A DNA stretch of 64,000 nucleotides from Prostheceraeus crozeri (lineage: Eukaryota; Platyhelminthes; Polycladida; Euryleptidae), in contig CAJQUW010009225.1 in the NCBI GenBank assembly GCA_907163375.1, positions 1 to 64,000 on the forward strand, given 5' to 3'. The position numbers and the translations under genes were made by a program. Shown here one piece after another: positions 21,982-33,385 of the stretch; within the stretch, counting starts at the first letter, position 1, and each line of letters begins with the position of its first letter. The notes under the pieces were generated by a model, which saw only the letters and a list, made by a program, of their open reading frames with translations, was not told the origin of the DNA and did no database searches.

Positions 21982-22638
21982 TCACGAACGCAAATGCTCA
22001 AAATGTCCACCATGGACATCGGCACATTCTTGTAGTCTTTCGGCCACACTGTGGCACACATTTCTGCATAAGTTCCTGTCATCACTGATCTCTTGACAGG
22101 CATCTGTGATGTAGGAGCGGAGTTGAGAAAGTGTGTGAGGTTTTCGTCCGTACACTTTCTCCTTTACAACGCCCCAAAAGAAAAAGTCCATCGGAGTTAG
22201 ATCGGGAGAGCGAGGAGGCCAAAGGATGCTACCACATCTCCCGATCCACTTTCCTGGAAAAGTGTCATTCAGATAGCTTCTGACACTCACTGCAAAATGC
22301 GCTGGTGCACCATCCTGCTGAAAGTACAGCTCATTGAAGTTGTTCAATGACTGCATCTCAGGAATCGCAAAGGATTGGAGCATTTGAAGGTACACCTCAG
22401 CCGTCACAGTTCTTTCAAAAAATACTGGCCCAATCACACCGTTGCTTGACATACCGGCCCAGACGGTTAAGCCAGGCTGGTTCAGCTCATTTGTTGATAC
22501 CATGTGCGGATTTTCAGGGAACCAGTAGACACAGTTATGTCTATTTACGTGACCTGATAGTTTGAAACTGGCTTCGTCAGACCAAACTATCTTGTCAAGC
22601 AAATCTGGGTTCTCCCGAATCTCCCGAAAAAGCTTCAA
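21982..22638 (-). pseudogene. DD41D transposase, N-terminus lost
   Basis: A 218-residue open frame holding the catalytic half: WSDEASFKLSGHVNRHNC (first Asp), YFQQDGAPAHFA (second Asp) and SPDLTPMDFFFWG (third Asp). I count 41 residues between the second and third Asp, the spacing of the DD41D (Visitor-like) group. The N-terminal HTH DNA-binding part of these ~340-residue enzymes is missing; 22,639-22,945 has no open continuation. All catalytic residues remain, but without the DNA-binding half the copy should be non-functional. Confidence 0.85.
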
Positions 22639-22999
22639 GCTTGTTTAATTCACTTCAAGTCAAACTAACAGTGTTTGATTCAAATCAAATTAATTGAACA
22701 TATCCATGTACGTAATGTCAGATTGGTGCTATATCTTGTCCATGATAGATTTCAAAATTCCTTTGCCAATGGAATGCTACTGCATAGACTTCTAAATGAT
22801 AGTAGCAATTACTTCGAAGTCTATGGCTCATGTTGGACTGATCATGGATATCCATCGACTGATTCAGGTGTAAATCGCCAATAGAACGGTCAACATAGAT
22901 TTCCTAGGGCAAAATCAACTGTTAGCCTACTTTTGAAACACCTTGTATATATATATATGATCATAAGTAATCGCCATGAGACTTAATAATAAAGATAAA

Positions 23000-23066
23000 T
23001 TAAAAAAATTCAACGTAGTCTCAAGATAAAATTGTTTATTCACGAATTTTCGTCTAAGACTTCATC
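23000..23066 (-). repeat. Left arm of a distant inverted pair with hammerhead-like boxes
   Basis: 67 bases that recur inverted at 28,415-28,481. Minus-strand boxes: CGATGAAGTCTTAGACGAAA, then TTCGTGAATAAAC with a poly(A)-signal-like AATAAA. The ~5.3 kb between the arms holds the hepadnavirus-like fragments and the LINE. Confidence 0.7.
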
Positions 23067-23118
23067 GGGTGATGAAGTAAATAAAGTAAATTGTGCTATA
23101 GTGCTTAAGTATATAGTC

Positions 23119-23430
23119 TCAAGCTATAGTGCTTAATAATGAAACCTTTATTAAACACATACAGAACTACCAGTTTCATAACGAACTCGGGGCTCTGCTC
23201 ACAGCAGCACAGATGGCACGGCCAGGTGACTTCATTGCAACGGACGTTCTTGGATTAACCAATCTCAAACGATGCGGGGAAGAACTGCTCTCACAAATGG
23301 TACTACATCAAAAAGGAATACGAATTATCTACATCCCGTCAAGCTTGAACCCAACGGATCCACCTTCTCGAGGGCGACACAGGGCGAAAAGAGTCCACTG
23401 GATCTGTCAACATCGTTTACGTGCAGCCTA
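23119..23430 (+). pseudogene. Hepadnavirus-like RNase H fragment, plus-strand copy
   Basis: The open frame lacks the start of the domain but carries NELGALLTAAQMA (second acidic residue region), IATDVLGLTNL (third acidic position) and YIPSSLNPTDPPSRG at the end. The pattern and the ~92-residue span from the DATP box (preserved only in the minus-strand partner) to PSRG fit the RNase H domain at the C-terminus of hepadnavirus-type polymerases better than gypsy, BEL or non-LTR RNase H. Only this fragment remains; nothing suggests a functional protein. DIRS-like RNase H is the main alternative. Confidence 0.5.
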
Positions 23431-23705
23431 GAAGGATCAACCAACATCGTCCCCTACCGGTATGATATTGAATAATGCCATGCCGATGTCAACTGCTATA
23501 AAGTGTCAACCAATCAGAATGCGTGAAAGAGACTATCGATCGTGACTTCGTTGCGACAGGGACCCTCTCAAGGTCCTTAGCGTTCTTTTCTATTATTGTA
23601 ATGACGTTTTTGTGCATAAGTTTGCGTCGGTCCTTCTACGGTGTACCACCTCAACCGCGCAAACTTTCCTTTGCTCATTGTATCAAAGTTCTTTGGGAAA
23701 TATAA

Positions 23706-23960
23706 TTGGGGGAATACTCCCCGCATCGTTTGGGATTGGTTAATCCAAGAACGTCCGTTGCAATGAAGTCACCTGGCCGAGCCATTTGTGCTGTTGTGAG
23801 CAGAGCCCCGAGTTCGTTATGAAACTGGTAGTTCTGTGTGTTTAATAAAGGTTTTATTATTAAGCACTATAGCTTGAGAATTAGGCGTAGCATCTGTATA
23901 AAAGATTTTTGTAGGATTTCCCGGCAGCGCTTGACGCCAGGCTTTCATTTTGAGAATAAC
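23706..23960 (-). pseudogene. Hepadnavirus-like RNase H fragment, inverted partner
   Basis: 173 bp (23,706-23,877) mirror 23,113-23,285 on the other strand. This copy extends further upstream and supplies the N-terminal box FYTDATPNSQA. A small deletion after KHT shifts the frame to a TAA, and the copy stops matching after GATGCGGGGA. The LINE begins about 60-100 bases beyond, so the LINE may have inserted into this element. Confidence 0.5.
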
Positions 23961-24128
23961 TAATAAATAGTAAATTAGTTTATCTAACGGTAGGGACAAA
24001 AGCACGAAAAGCGGAATGGTAATAATAATAATAAGCGTATATTTATAAATAACAAAAAGACCTCCAAATGAGAATCGCAGGAGATCCAGACCAGTATACA
24101 AAGCGTGGTTTCACATTGCAGAGAAATT

Positions 24129-26783
24129 CTACATAAAAGCACTACAGAGTTTGATTATATAACAAGGAAGAGGAAAAATGAATCCGTCTATTCTTCTTTT
24201 GGTTCTGACAGATGGAAGAATCAGGCGATTGCTACGAACAGACTTTACAGGTAGCAGCTTGTGCAAAACATGATCAGAAGATGCCAAAGCTTGTTTAAAC
24301 AACTTCAGTGACAATGATTGTCAACGATTCATGATATTCAACATGTTGCAATTTTCACAATCTCGAACAGCCTCACCATGTATGATACGAAAAGATCTTT
24401 TACACAGTGACATAATTGTAGAATTTAGGACAACACCTGGATTCAAAAATACGGGGGAGGCATATTCCATTAAAGATCGAATAACAGAATTAAAAACTAA
24501 CACCAATTCATCGTGTGATAAAAAGCCTTTCAGAATACGTAGCACGTATAATCTTCTAGATACCTTTTGTACAATATATTCAAAATGGTTGGTCCATGTA
24601 ACTTTCTCGTTGAAGTGCAACCCAAGAACTTTGAGTACAGATACATTTTCGAAATTTGGAACAATCGGAAAGGAAACTTTACCGTACTGTGCGCATAAAA
24701 CTTTGGTTTTGCTTCTATTTACAGACATGCCATTCAAACTACACCAGTTTTCAAAATGATGAGCTTCATCACGAACGAGCGCTAGGTCATCATGGTTACT
24801 TTTATATACAGGTAGCAAAAGGACGATGTCATCTGCGTATTTAATTACACGCGCATGAAGACAATTAACAGGTGTATATGTGGACATGTAAAGGGCAAAC
24901 AAAATTGGACCAATCACAGACCCTTGAGCAACGCCACTGGTTACACGACTATGAGTACTTCTAACACTGCCAAGTTTAACTCTTTGTTCACGATCTGTCA
25001 AATAATTATTCAGCCAGTTCACAAAAACATTTACATTCGGAAAATCACAATCAGAGATAACAGTCAGAAGATGATGAGGAACTCGATCAAATGCATTAGT
25101 CATATCAAAAGTAATGACGCGAACTGCAGATACATCAGCATTGTCCAAAAACCTTAAAATAATGTCATGCACAGTTATCAAAGCACACACAGTTGAGGAG
25201 CCTGGCCTATATGCGAATTGGAATTCATCATAATAACGTAAAAGAGACTTCCGAAACTTATTCAAAACGACTTTTTCACAGAGCTTGCTCATTATAGGCA
25301 ACAGCGATATGGGGCGCAATGCATCTCAATGAACAGGAGTAGTTTTTGGCAGAGGGCAAATGTCTGCAACTTTCCAAGGTTTAGGGAAAAAACCAGTTGA
25401 AAACGAAAGATTGATTATATGACTGAGAGGTTGACATATGACATCAGCAGAAAGTTTTAATACAAATGGAGGCACACCATCACTGCCACAAGCCTTGTTG
25501 GTATTCAAGCCACATAACAAATTGTATACAAACATATCATTACATATAGAACGTACAGGGGTGGAAACTGGTTGTAGTGGAAAATCAATACGATCAACAA
25601 AGACGCTACAAAACAAGGCATTGATAGTCTCTGCGGCATCACCAGCATTAGAAAAAAGACTAACAATCTTATTGACAGAATTATCATTTGATTTATTACG
25701 TATATCGCTGACATTTGACCAAACGCCTTTAGGGGAATTGCGCATGTTACTGCTCCACATCAACTTAGACTTAAACAATTCTTTTTTAACTTTCGCTTTA
25801 TAATGATTGTACAGTGCAAAATTTTTGCTTCGATAAGCTGACCATCTTTTATTAATCAAATCGATTAATAATGGGGTCATCCACGGCTTAGTTTTAGGAG
25901 TAAACTTTACAAAAGACACAGGTATGACTGACAAAGCACTGTAAAAGATTTCATAAAATTTCTCGATAGAGTCATGTACATCAGTACAACACAACACCGT
26001 AGACCAATCAGCTGTGCTCAATTTGCTGTAAAATTCTGAAACGTGAGACTTTCGGAAGTCGTACACCTTGTGGTAATGAGCATTGCATCTTACGGGTGAC
26101 ATATTCCTAGAGACAAAAACAATGGAATGCGTATTTACAGCACTATCCAAGGATGGAGCTAGGGAAATAGCAAAATCATTCTAACGGTTCTCGTGACAAA
26201 AAAATTTATCTAAAATGGCATTACCGAAAGTAGGAGAATCAACAATATTACATAATTCAAAACTATTATAGAAAAAGGATAAGTCATACCGATTAAAGTC
26301 TCCACATACATCGATAGATGATTCAGGATTAATGCATAATAAATAGTCAAAGCAAAGTGTGATATAATCTTTGAAGGCATTGATTATATCAGAGCACAAA
26401 CCAGGTGGAACATAGACACATAGCAGATATGAAAGTCTTGAATCATAATCATTTAACTGAATGAAAGTGATTTCGGTACCGCTAGGAGCGATGAAATCTG
26501 GTGGAATTACTACACAAGTGGCACGAGTTGATACTGAGGAATACACAACAGTTCCTCCACCACGTCTGGTGTCGAGGTCATTGTCCTGTCTGTCGTTTCG
26601 GAAGATGTTATAGCCTTGAATTTGAATGAGTTCGTTGTCGATAATTGGTGTAAACCATGACTCAGTTATGCAAATGAAAGTAGGTCTAGTCATCGAAACT
26701 AGAGCTCGGAGTTCATCAAGTTTATATAGTAATGACTGTGCATTACAAAGCAGAAGCCAATACAGCTTCTCATTTGGAATAGT
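24129..26783 (-). pseudogene. LINE ORF2: AP endonuclease and reverse transcriptase, three stops
   Basis: A single continuous minus-strand frame interrupted by TAG at 26,181, TGA at 25,326 and TGA at 24,321. Endonuclease: LLLCNAQSL, FICITESWFTP (Glu), RRGGGTVVYS, YVPPGL, VCGDFNRYDL. RT: KPWMTPLLIDLINKRW linker, CGSDGVPPFVLK, RPISLLPIMSKLCEKVV, FAYRPGSSTV, FDMTNAFDRVPHHLL (first Asp), GVAQGSVIGPILFALY, KYADDIVLLLP (YADD box). The C-terminus has no RNase H and ends at 24,129. This is the jockey-superfamily plan (CR1/L2/Rex1). The enzyme nicks genomic DNA and primes cDNA synthesis there. Both TGA codons could come from single C-to-T changes. Confidence 0.88.
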
Positions 26784-26815
26784 CGGTTGTTGAGAACTAG
26801 GAGGTAAAACCGTTT

Positions 26816-27590
26816 TTAGAAATTTTTGATGTCTCTACGTCGCTGAATTTCATTGCGGAAAATAACTACATCTTCTCCCTCATTCCTTCGCCGTTTCAGC
26901 TCTTCAAGAAGTGCCTTTCTGCAACTTTGTTGTAGAGGCGTACGATCAGGATTTAAATACACGTCCTTGAGATCTACAAACTTTCGCAAGTTCATGGCCT
27001 TCTGTAAGGCGCGTTCCTGAAAGTCATCGCTGTTGCAGATTACTTTTATGAGGAGGTCGTTCAACACTCAGTTTACCAATACGATGCACTTCAGAAACAC
27101 CGTCGACTTCGCAACCAATCTTCTGCAAAATCTCCACACACTTTAATCGATCAGAATTTGAAGAATCGTGTGCGGATTCAGGAATACCAGAAACAATGAT
27201 GTTGCGTTTCCTTCTCGCTTGATCGCTTATTTCTTTTGACATCTTTGAGATCACGTTGTGCTGAAGTTTGTCCAGCGACTTCAAAGCATAATCAATTTGC
27301 TCGGATTTCTCCTGAACCTGAATATTGCTTAGACGTGCAAGAATAGTCTCAGTCTGCAACTTATCGTACTTCGTTTGGAGGTCTTTGTTAGCATCATCCA
27401 ATTCTTCAACTTGACGCTGTAGAGCGCTAACTGTTGATTTAAGACTTTCGATTTCAGCCTTCACAGTATTAATGATATCGCAACAAGTGGATTCAATCAA
27501 TGTTTTGATATCCGACAAAGTAACACTGCTGCTCGCGGACCCAGAACGGGTATTACGCATCTTCGGGGTGGTATCACCAGACATGTTCAA
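26816..27590 (-). pseudogene. LINE ORF1: coiled-coil RNA-binding protein, one frameshift
   Basis: Starts at ATG 27,590. Residues 30-110 form a heptad-rich coiled coil (SLKSTVSALQRQVEELDDAN region), followed by RRKRNIIVSGIPES, the start of an RRM-like domain found in many LINE ORF1 proteins, and by VHRIGKL. A +1 frameshift near 27,055 joins to a second frame containing LLIKVICNSDDFQERALQKA and LNPDRTPLQQSCRKALLEEL, which continues the same domain to the stop at 26,816. ORF1 proteins coat LINE RNA as trimers. Confidence 0.8.
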
Positions 27591-27749
27591 AATATAATAT
27601 CACTAAGACAGAAAGCGGCAGATAAAAGCGGAAAGGTCTCAAACACCGACCGTCACAGCTTATTCGACACACTAGACCAAAAGGATTCGAATGTCTCCAA
27701 TAATGCCCTGATATTGGCAAAACTTAATCATCAGAAATTCACCAGGTCA

Positions 27750-27825
27750 GTCTGCTACATTCAGGATTCGAACCAACAAAAGGAAAGGATCAGAGTCGAA
27801 CGGCGTAACCAGTGCACCAGCAGAC
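27750..27825 (-). tRNA. tRNA(Gln)-like sequence in the LINE leader (likely pseudogene)
   Basis: 76 nt on the minus strand. The acceptor ends GTCTGCT and AGCAGAC pair perfectly over 7 bp. A GGTG/CGCC D-stem encloses a loop with TGG. GACTCTGATCC resembles the tRNA(Gln) CTG anticodon region, and GGTTCGAATCC is a good Pol III B box at the proper spacing. The T-stem has two mismatches and the anticodon stem is poor, so this is probably a tRNA-derived promoter or pseudogene rather than a working tRNA. Confidence 0.5.
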
Positions 27826-28414
27826 AACAGGTTCGGCAGGTATTGTTACTCGCACTTATTCAGAGATTCAGAATTTGCGAGCACACGCAGCACCGAAGTG
27901 TATTGATGACGTCAGATTCGGCGCAGGAACTTTTACAGTCAAGAGATTGATTGTAAGAAACCGATGAACAATACTCATACGGCAACGCGAAAAGAATTTA
28001 AGACGATGATCGTAGGCAATCCAACATGAATAGAGAAGCACATCTGAGCACGATTATAGAGAACACGACAATGAGTGCGCAGAACAAAATTCGAGGAAAA
28101 ACGGTGGCTGGAAACCGAAGATAATAAGTCCTTTCAATTAAACCACGAGAGTTGACACGCTACCGACCAGCACGCAGCTTCATTAAGTGGTGACATAAAG
28201 AAAGAAAGCCAAAAACCCGCGAGCCTTTGCACAGTTAGGACAGGTAACCAAGTGTTTGATTACAGTTGGTAATTTGGCAAAGTGTTTAGCCATTGGGCGT
28301 TTACGTAATTGTTTTAAGTTATATGTTACTCCACAATAATCTATCAAAGTTGTAGGCTTAAGGACAGATTCGTTCTGGTTTATTTACTTCATCACATTAT
28401 TACTTCGTTCACCT

Positions 28415-28481
28415 GATGAAGTCTTAGACGAAAATTCGTGAATAAACAATTTTATCTTGAGACTACGTTGAATTTTTTTAA
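28415..28481 (+). repeat. Right arm of the distant inverted pair with hammerhead-like boxes
   Basis: Mirror of 23,000-23,066. Plus-strand boxes CTGATGA, AGTCTTAGAC hairpin, GAAAATTCGTGAATAAAC. It then runs to ATTTTTTTAATTC and (TA)n/(AG)n at 28,489-28,540. The same box order appears at 47,316-47,347. Confidence 0.65.
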
Positions 28482-28488
28482 TTCATCT

Positions 28489-28491
28489 ATG

Positions 28492-28540
<49 letters not shown>
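28489..28540. repeat. (TA)n(AG)n compound microsatellite
   Basis: About 11 TA units followed by about 15 AG units, directly before the dispersed repeat at 28,541. Confidence 0.9.
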
Positions 28541-28541
<1 letters not shown>

Positions 28542-28690
28542 ATGATAGATATTCAAGGCTTTTGTGCCATTTAGTTACGTTTACATACGTATCAGTAGGC
28601 TACCTGAAGTTGATTCGTGATTTTCGGACACAAAATCTAAGTGGTCTTAGAACTTTCAAAATCATATAGGTAGATGTAAAAGAAACCATG
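28541..28690. repeat. Uninterrupted copy of the mariner target repeat (empty site)
   Basis: Matches the two segments flanking the mariner at 18,495-19,782, from GCATGATAGATATTC to AAAGAAACCATG. It has a single TA where the mariner sits. Confidence 0.85.
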
Positions 28691-29705
28691 CAAATGACAG
28701 CATAATGATGAATAAGGGCTCGATTGCTAATGATAATTTGACCGCAAAAATGCATGCATGTAGACATTTTTCTATTGGATTTTCAATTAATCAGTCTTTA
28801 AGTAAATACTTTTAATGCGCTCGAAAACAGTTCTGAAATGAAAATGTGCTGAATCTTATTCGCTGAAAATTTCAGTAAGATTGGAAGAATATTCTAACAG
28901 CTGTACCTTTCCAATATCACACTTTTTAAATTTGTCTATGCAAAAAACGTCGCTATGTTGACGAAGGGGCGTATGAGCAAAATTTGACTTTTTGTGATAT
29001 GAATTTATCCGGGGGTTTTCCGTGTAGTTCTTTTCAATGGTGACATTTTCAAGACTCGAATCGGAAGGGTTATATGAGATTCAGAAACATGGGGAGGGCG
29101 TATGATCCCAAACTGTGCGAATTGTAATTTTACGAAGAGGCGTAAAACTCATACGCCTCTTTGTCAGCACAAAATGAGAACTTTGTAATAAATCTCTATT
29201 TTACTAACAGACGTATAACTTATACGCCCATTCGTAGAATATAATTTTCTTTCCTCAACAGTATAGCTGGAATTTATTTGGGCGTATCCTTACTTCAAAG
29301 ACAGTTTTTTGCTTGTTTAGTACAATTGAAAAAGCGCTTAGGCGATTTTAATGGGTTGGTCATAAAGTTATATTTGTAGGAACCTAACTGCATCAGCTCA
29401 ATTTGTGTTTTCGACCCAAGTACTTTCGCGATTCGTCGTATTGCATTTTCTTGGGTGTGACATACGGTGCCCCAGCAATGCCCAAATTTTATATCGTCCT
29501 CGAGTCCGACTCGGTGCGTCAGTATCGGTAGTGTTGTTCATTGCTTCGAAAGTAGTCTAGGTGTTTGGATTTCGTAATTCATTGTTGATGGCTGTTTACG
29601 TTAATGAAGGTGAATTTTCTGTAAAGCATTGTCTAGTTTTGGCTACGTTTAGGTTCAAAAATTCATGCTGACTTCCAAGCAGATATTCGTTTATATGTAG
29701 GCGAA

Positions 29706-30287
29706 CTATTTTATAGTTAAGCTAAAGGAGGTGAAAACAATGATAAGAACGATCTAAATCATGTTATATGCAACAATTCATTTCAAAAGCTGAAGTACAT
29801 GATAACAATTAAATAAGGTACACATAGTAACTAGACTCAAATTAATTTACATTTGAAAAAAGCACCATCATGGTTAACTTGCTTATTCAAAGTGGGGTTG
29901 AGTTTTTTTATGTACATGGCTTCCAAAATATTTAGGTCATAAGTGTTGGGAGCTTGAGATAGAATTTTGAAATTGTCAACTTTACAGCTGCAACTGCATA
30001 GCCATTAGACCATAGGTTAAATTGCAGTTGCAGCTGTAAAGTTGACAATTTCAAAATTCTATCTCAAGCTCCCAACACTTATGACCTAAATATTTTGGAA
30101 GCCATGTACATAAAAAAACTCAACCCCACTTTGAATAAGCAAGTTAACCATGATGGTGCTTTTTTCAAATGTAAATTAATTTGAGTCTAGTTACTATGTG
30201 TACCTTATTTAATTGTTATCATGTACTTCAGCTTTTGAAATGAATTGTTGCATATAACATGATTTAGATCGTTCCTATTTTATAGTT
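29706..30287. mobile_element. PLE 3'-end palindrome with 13-bp target duplication
   Basis: Arms 29,747-29,998 and 30,023-30,274 are reverse complements, 252 bp each with equal coordinate sums (60,021) and a 24-bp spacer. The right arm in plus sense reads NILEAMYIKKLNPTLNKQVN, the tail of a PLE GIY-YIG protein, then a stop. CTATTTTATAGTT stands on both sides (29,706-29,718 and 30,275-30,287), an exact 13-bp target-site duplication that marks the insertion as one event. Confidence 0.82.
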
Positions 30288-30289
30288 TT

Positions 30290-33200
30290 TGTTGAATACA
30301 AGCAACAAACCTAAGTCAATGCACACTGCACTTATGTAGCTAATTGGCCTGATGTAGAAACGGTAGAGGCATTTATTCACCGTTCAGTATCTTTATAAAC
30401 TCATCATGATAAGTAGGTAAGTTAGGTAAGACTTACTTATCTTACGATTAGTATATGCATGTAATGATGCACTTAAGTTCGAAAAGTAATTAAAGCGTCC
30501 CTGATATGCTTCAATATACAATATCTCCAGCCTTCTTCTCCAGATAAGGTAGAGCCTGGTCTTCCAAAATAGTTTAGGTATCAAAATATTACTGAAGTAG
30601 TCCTTTGCCAAACCGTGGCTTTGATTCAAGTGCTTGATGCATCATCTTGAAAAGTTACTTCTGATAGGCCTACTACACATGCAAGCCGCTTAGCGCTCGT
30701 TACCTTTGTTAAATTTCAAATTTTCTCTAGTCAGTACGTAGGCCTACCATCACTCGCAGGGAATGGTTTGGTTGCCAAAAATAGCACTGAACTATACTTA
30801 AATAGTCCTGAATAGGCATTCCTATTTCTCCTTTTATTTGAAGTAATTATGGCATTAACTGTCATTTCTTCTACCGAATATTACATTCCATATCGACATT
30901 TACTATCTAGGCCTACTTTATATCGTCATTGTGTGCAATACGCTGCACGGCAAAAGACTGAGTGTACATTCTGAAAATTTCATAAAATTGCGGAACCTAT
31001 TGGATGAGGCAGAATAGTCTAAAATTAGATCTATTTGAAAGCGCGTTGGTACTATGGCCCATGATATATAGATATTTGCAGTATTGAATCTGTGAAGTTG
31101 CTGTAGACTTATATTTTCATATCGTTGCATTTTTTGCATAGTTGCTGCTGGCTTTTCCTCTTTCTGGATTTCGTCCGATGCTACAAATATATTTTCTGGG
31201 CCTACTATCATGGTCTAAGTATTCATTTCGGCAGTATGCGTTTTTAGAAGTGTCTGAAGTTTCTGATACTGACAAAATAAAATATCTAGCATTTTACATT
31301 TTTACGTATAGGATCTATTGTACAAGTATGCACACATGAAGGCATGGACCTGCAATACTGAAGGGGGATTCTATTCTACAAATAGAGGAAGATAAGAATT
31401 TCCTGTTGTCGAGTTCGCCTTTAGATTATGAGAATAACTAGAAGAATTACAGGACGACTGTTTCTTACCCCCAACAAGAGGCTAGAAAATGTGATCCCAC
31501 CAGAAACCAAAAGCGCTTGCGAATCAAGCAGAACTTAGGCGAGTCATATTTACCTGGAAAACTGTTAAACAAATAATCTACCGCTCAGTTCGACGATGGA
31601 ACCTTGTTAAACAAATTACCATTGTTGCTTAATTTATCATTATTTATCTCTGCTTATTATTCTCCATGGTTGTTGTGGTTCGCAGTTTTGGAGTTAGTTC
31701 CGATTAACAGCATAAATTTTGCTTTCTTGAAAATTACAAAACAGTGTGCTTCTGGATTATGTACTCTTGATTTTGGTAAATATCTTGGTGTTGATAACAT
31801 AAAGTACGTTTTATCACATACTTGAATTTCTGTTTCGCAGATCTGAGGCTAGATCGGGAAAGATATGTCTGGTTCTGAGTTTTGGCTAGTACATATTTTA
31901 TATTATAACAATCCCTGACTAATCAGATGTTGTACGTATAGGCATGAACATTCTTCTTGAATACAAGAGTTTTTTAGAAAATGGAAGTAGAGTTTGATGT
32001 TTGCGTGAGCCTTACCAAAAGATAAAGGAAGTGATCACAAAATACAGTCATGTTCAGATGCTTCCACTCACTGAATCACATTATTGTCGGAAGAAAACGA
32101 CACGAGAGTACTTTAAATCAAATTCAATAAAAAGACTTCATGTACATAAATGATACCGTTATGTTCCGCAATATTCCTGTACCAGCCATTGCATTTTCAC
32201 AAAGATGATGTCAACAAGCCTTTCTGTCAACAGACAATAGAAAGACTTCTGTGGATTAATGATGCTTATCACTGAAGGTCAGAGGATTCAAAACTGACAA
32301 ATTTCTTCAATTGAATCATGATCATATAGAACAAGAAAATTCTAGGTCTAAAAATCGAAAAATAGCTCCAATGCATTAATCGTAATCGCCACTTCTGATT
32401 TGGTGACATGTACATCGGGATGCAGCATGATCCGCTACGATATTTTATTTCGCAAAAATCTCTCGCCTCATAAAAAAATATAAATTGCTATCTTGAGCCT
32501 CATCATTTGGCACAACGTGGGAACTTCATCCAGTGTTGCAAGAGCTCTTATATTGAGAGTACCATCTCAGTTGACGGCCATCATGTAAGACTGTCGAACA
32601 TCAACAAACATTTCACTAAATAGCACTAAATAGGGACAGAGCCAGACATTAAATTTATCAAACTTGCGGCATGCCCGAAAACGAGAGGTGTGCGCGATTG
32701 CTATTTCATTACCAAAGCCTTTCAGGTAATAGTCTACAAGACTAATCTTCAGGCGAAATATCTATCGAGTCTCTCGTTTTCGGACTTTCCTCAAGTTTGA
32801 TAATCAACAAATATTGCCAATATGTACACTATGTGCATTGATGGCTTGTAACTGGAAAATCTCGGTATGTCGAAAATATAATGAGTGATCATGATATGCA
32901 AATTATCAATTGGAAAATGGTTAAAATCCTGGAGTTAGATTGAAAGAGCTTTTACAGCCAGGTTTCAAAATGTCGCGAAGCGATGCAGTGTATTCAGTTC
33001 TGCAATTTGCCAATCAAGGTCAAAAATTATAGTTGTCAAACCTGCTTGTGTTTACCAATCCATACTAAGAACTTCATCATCAAAATATGACGACCGTAAG
33101 TTTCAGGTTCGGTGCCTGTTAATAGGAATCAGGATCATAAGAGGTTTATGTAAGTCAATACCACATTACTGAGGCAGGATGTTTGGTCCATATTTGACTT

Positions 33201-33385
33201 GATAGGTGATATCCAACCAATTTTCCAACTTACATTTGGTGTTTTGTACACATGTGTACGTGACAATCAGTGAAATTTGTAATGGATGTACATGTACATG
33301 TACATGTATTAACGTCCACAATTATCGTCTTTTCACTGATTCCCATGTGCTGACTTATTCTGATGTATATGAATTGTAATGAAAA
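30290..33385. other. No gene recognised
   Basis: AT-rich. The plus-strand ORF at 31,604-31,825 and minus-strand ORFs at 30,393-30,629 and 30,918-31,211 have no identifiable domain. A short TGTACA array lies at about 33,288-33,308. Confidence 0.45.

Larger units (their letters stand above)
21315..22945 (-). mobile_element. DD41D Tc1/mariner-superfamily transposon in a (TA)n tract
   Basis: Terminal inverted repeats start CAAGGTGTTTCAAAAGTAGG on the left and mirror at GAAACACCTTG on the right. TA flanks both ends (21,313-21,314 and 22,946-22,947), inside microsatellite DNA. Length 1,631 bp, including a nested ~300-bp foldback at 21,608-21,906. Confidence 0.88.
24020..28140 (-). mobile_element. 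Nearly full-length CR1/L2-like LINE
   Basis: Minus-strand order: 5' leader with a tRNA-like sequence (about 28,140-27,591), ORF1, ORF2 with AP endonuclease and RT, then a 3' end running into TTATTATTATTATT near 24,025-24,040. Outer limits are estimates, since no target duplication was identified. Only one frameshift and three stop codons disrupt it, so it is young. Confidence 0.8.

Noticed and set aside
28200-28350. Minus-strand peptide with HLVTCPNCAKARGF resembling a zinc ribbon
   Set aside because: Only one CxxC pair, no extended open frame and no family match that I can defend.
28413-28447. Functional hammerhead at CTGATGA...GAAA in the 67-bp arms
   Set aside because: The core boxes are present, but an extra A before stem II and no workable stem III or cleavage site make a ribozyme call unsafe; listed as a repeat only.
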